Assembly: GCA_040266255.1 (NCBI GenBank)
Contig: JBDQEV010000023.1
Location: 1 to 14,929 of the forward strand
DNA: 14,929 nt
Direction: 5' to 3'
From: Comchoanobacter sp040266255
GTDB lineage: Bacteria > Pseudomonadota > Gammaproteobacteria > Comchoanobacterales > Comchoanobacteraceae
In this document: positions 14,729 to 14,929 of the stretch, in pieces
Numbering within the stretch: the stretch's first letter is position 1
How the letters are laid out: each line of letters starts with the position of its first letter
Notes under the pieces: generated by a model
Databases searched by the model: none
Seen by the model: only the letters and a program-made list of their open reading frames with translations
What the model was told of the DNA's origin: nothing
Position numbers and translations under genes: made by a program

Positions 14729-14929
14729 ATGGGCGAATTTGAAAGAAATAAAGTACACGTCAACGTAGGTACAATTGGACACGTTGATCATGGTAAAACA
14801 ACATTAACAGCAGCGCTTGCTGGTGAAGTAATGGGTGAGATCGATAAGGCTCCAGAAGAAAAAGAACGTGGTATTACAATTAACACTGCACACGTAGAGT
14901 ATGAAAGTGAAAAACGTCACTATGCTCAC
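14729..14929 (+). CDS. tuf: Elongation factor Tu, 5' part only, shortened before switch I
   Basis: EF-Tu delivers aminoacyl-tRNA to the ribosomal A site as a GTP complex. Only 67 codons are in the window; the gene continues past the right edge. The N-terminus is diagnostic: HVNVGTIGHVDHGKTTLTAA with the P-loop at about 17-25, then APEEKERGITINTAHVEY (switch I core) and the start of the RHYAH segment before switch II. Between TLTAA and IDKAPEEK there are only 8 residues, where E. coli EF-Tu has 18, so about 10 residues are missing from the end of helix A and the start of switch I. The usual proline in KPHVNVG is V9. GGAG at 14719-14722 lies 6 nt before the ATG. Whether a second tuf copy exists elsewhere cannot be seen. 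Confidence 0.95.
   Translation, partial: MGEFERNKVHVNVGTIGHVDHGKTTLTAALAGEVMGEIDKAPEEKERGITINTAHVEYESEKRHYAH

Overview
The window is one continuous block of core information-processing genes, all on the + strand: secE, nusG, rplK, rplA, rplJ, rplL, rpoB, rpoC, rpsL, rpsG, fusA and the first 67 codons of tuf, which runs off the right edge. No tRNA or rRNA gene, mobile element, CRISPR array, phage gene or accessory gene was seen. The base composition is AT-rich (roughly 40% G+C in sampled lines).

The organism is most likely a gammaproteobacterium. Beta and beta' carry the insertions typical of Proteobacteria and align almost without gaps to the E. coli subunits, and SecE is the three-membrane-segment proteobacterial form. 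The fused order secE-to-rpoC followed by rpsL-rpsG-fusA-tuf is the ancestral one, kept in many gammaproteobacteria but split in E. coli. Many normally invariant residues are changed and spacers are very short, which suggests a fast-evolving, compact, possibly host-associated lineage. The species was not identified.

Layout: positions 24-3044 hold SecE (translocon), NusG (transcription elongation) and the L11, L1, L10 and L7/L12 genes of the ribosomal stalk and L1 arm. Positions 3089-11425 hold the two large RNA polymerase subunits. After a 94-nt gap with a near-consensus sigma70 promoter comes the str operon, 11520-14633 (S12, S7, EF-G), followed by a 95-nt AT-rich gap and tuf. Gaps within secE-rpoC are only 1-44 nt, so the long leaders known in E. 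coli (upstream of rplK and rplJ, and between rplL and rpoB) have no room here. The genes join transcription and translation: RNA polymerase plus NusG, the ribosomal stalk that recruits GTPase factors, the decoding proteins S12 and S7, and the factors EF-G and EF-Tu.

I found no new multi-gene system. The interest lies in the proteins. L11 lacks its proline cluster and the aligned methylation lysines. EF-Tu lacks about ten residues just before switch I. EF-G has an altered switch I. S7 has a 14-residue insertion. S12 is changed around the decoding loops. The RNA polymerase active centre has substitutions at positions that rarely vary (NADFDGDT, DFSAR, and a histidine for the bridge-helix tyrosine). 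Residue comparisons are to E. coli sequences from memory and should be confirmed by alignment.
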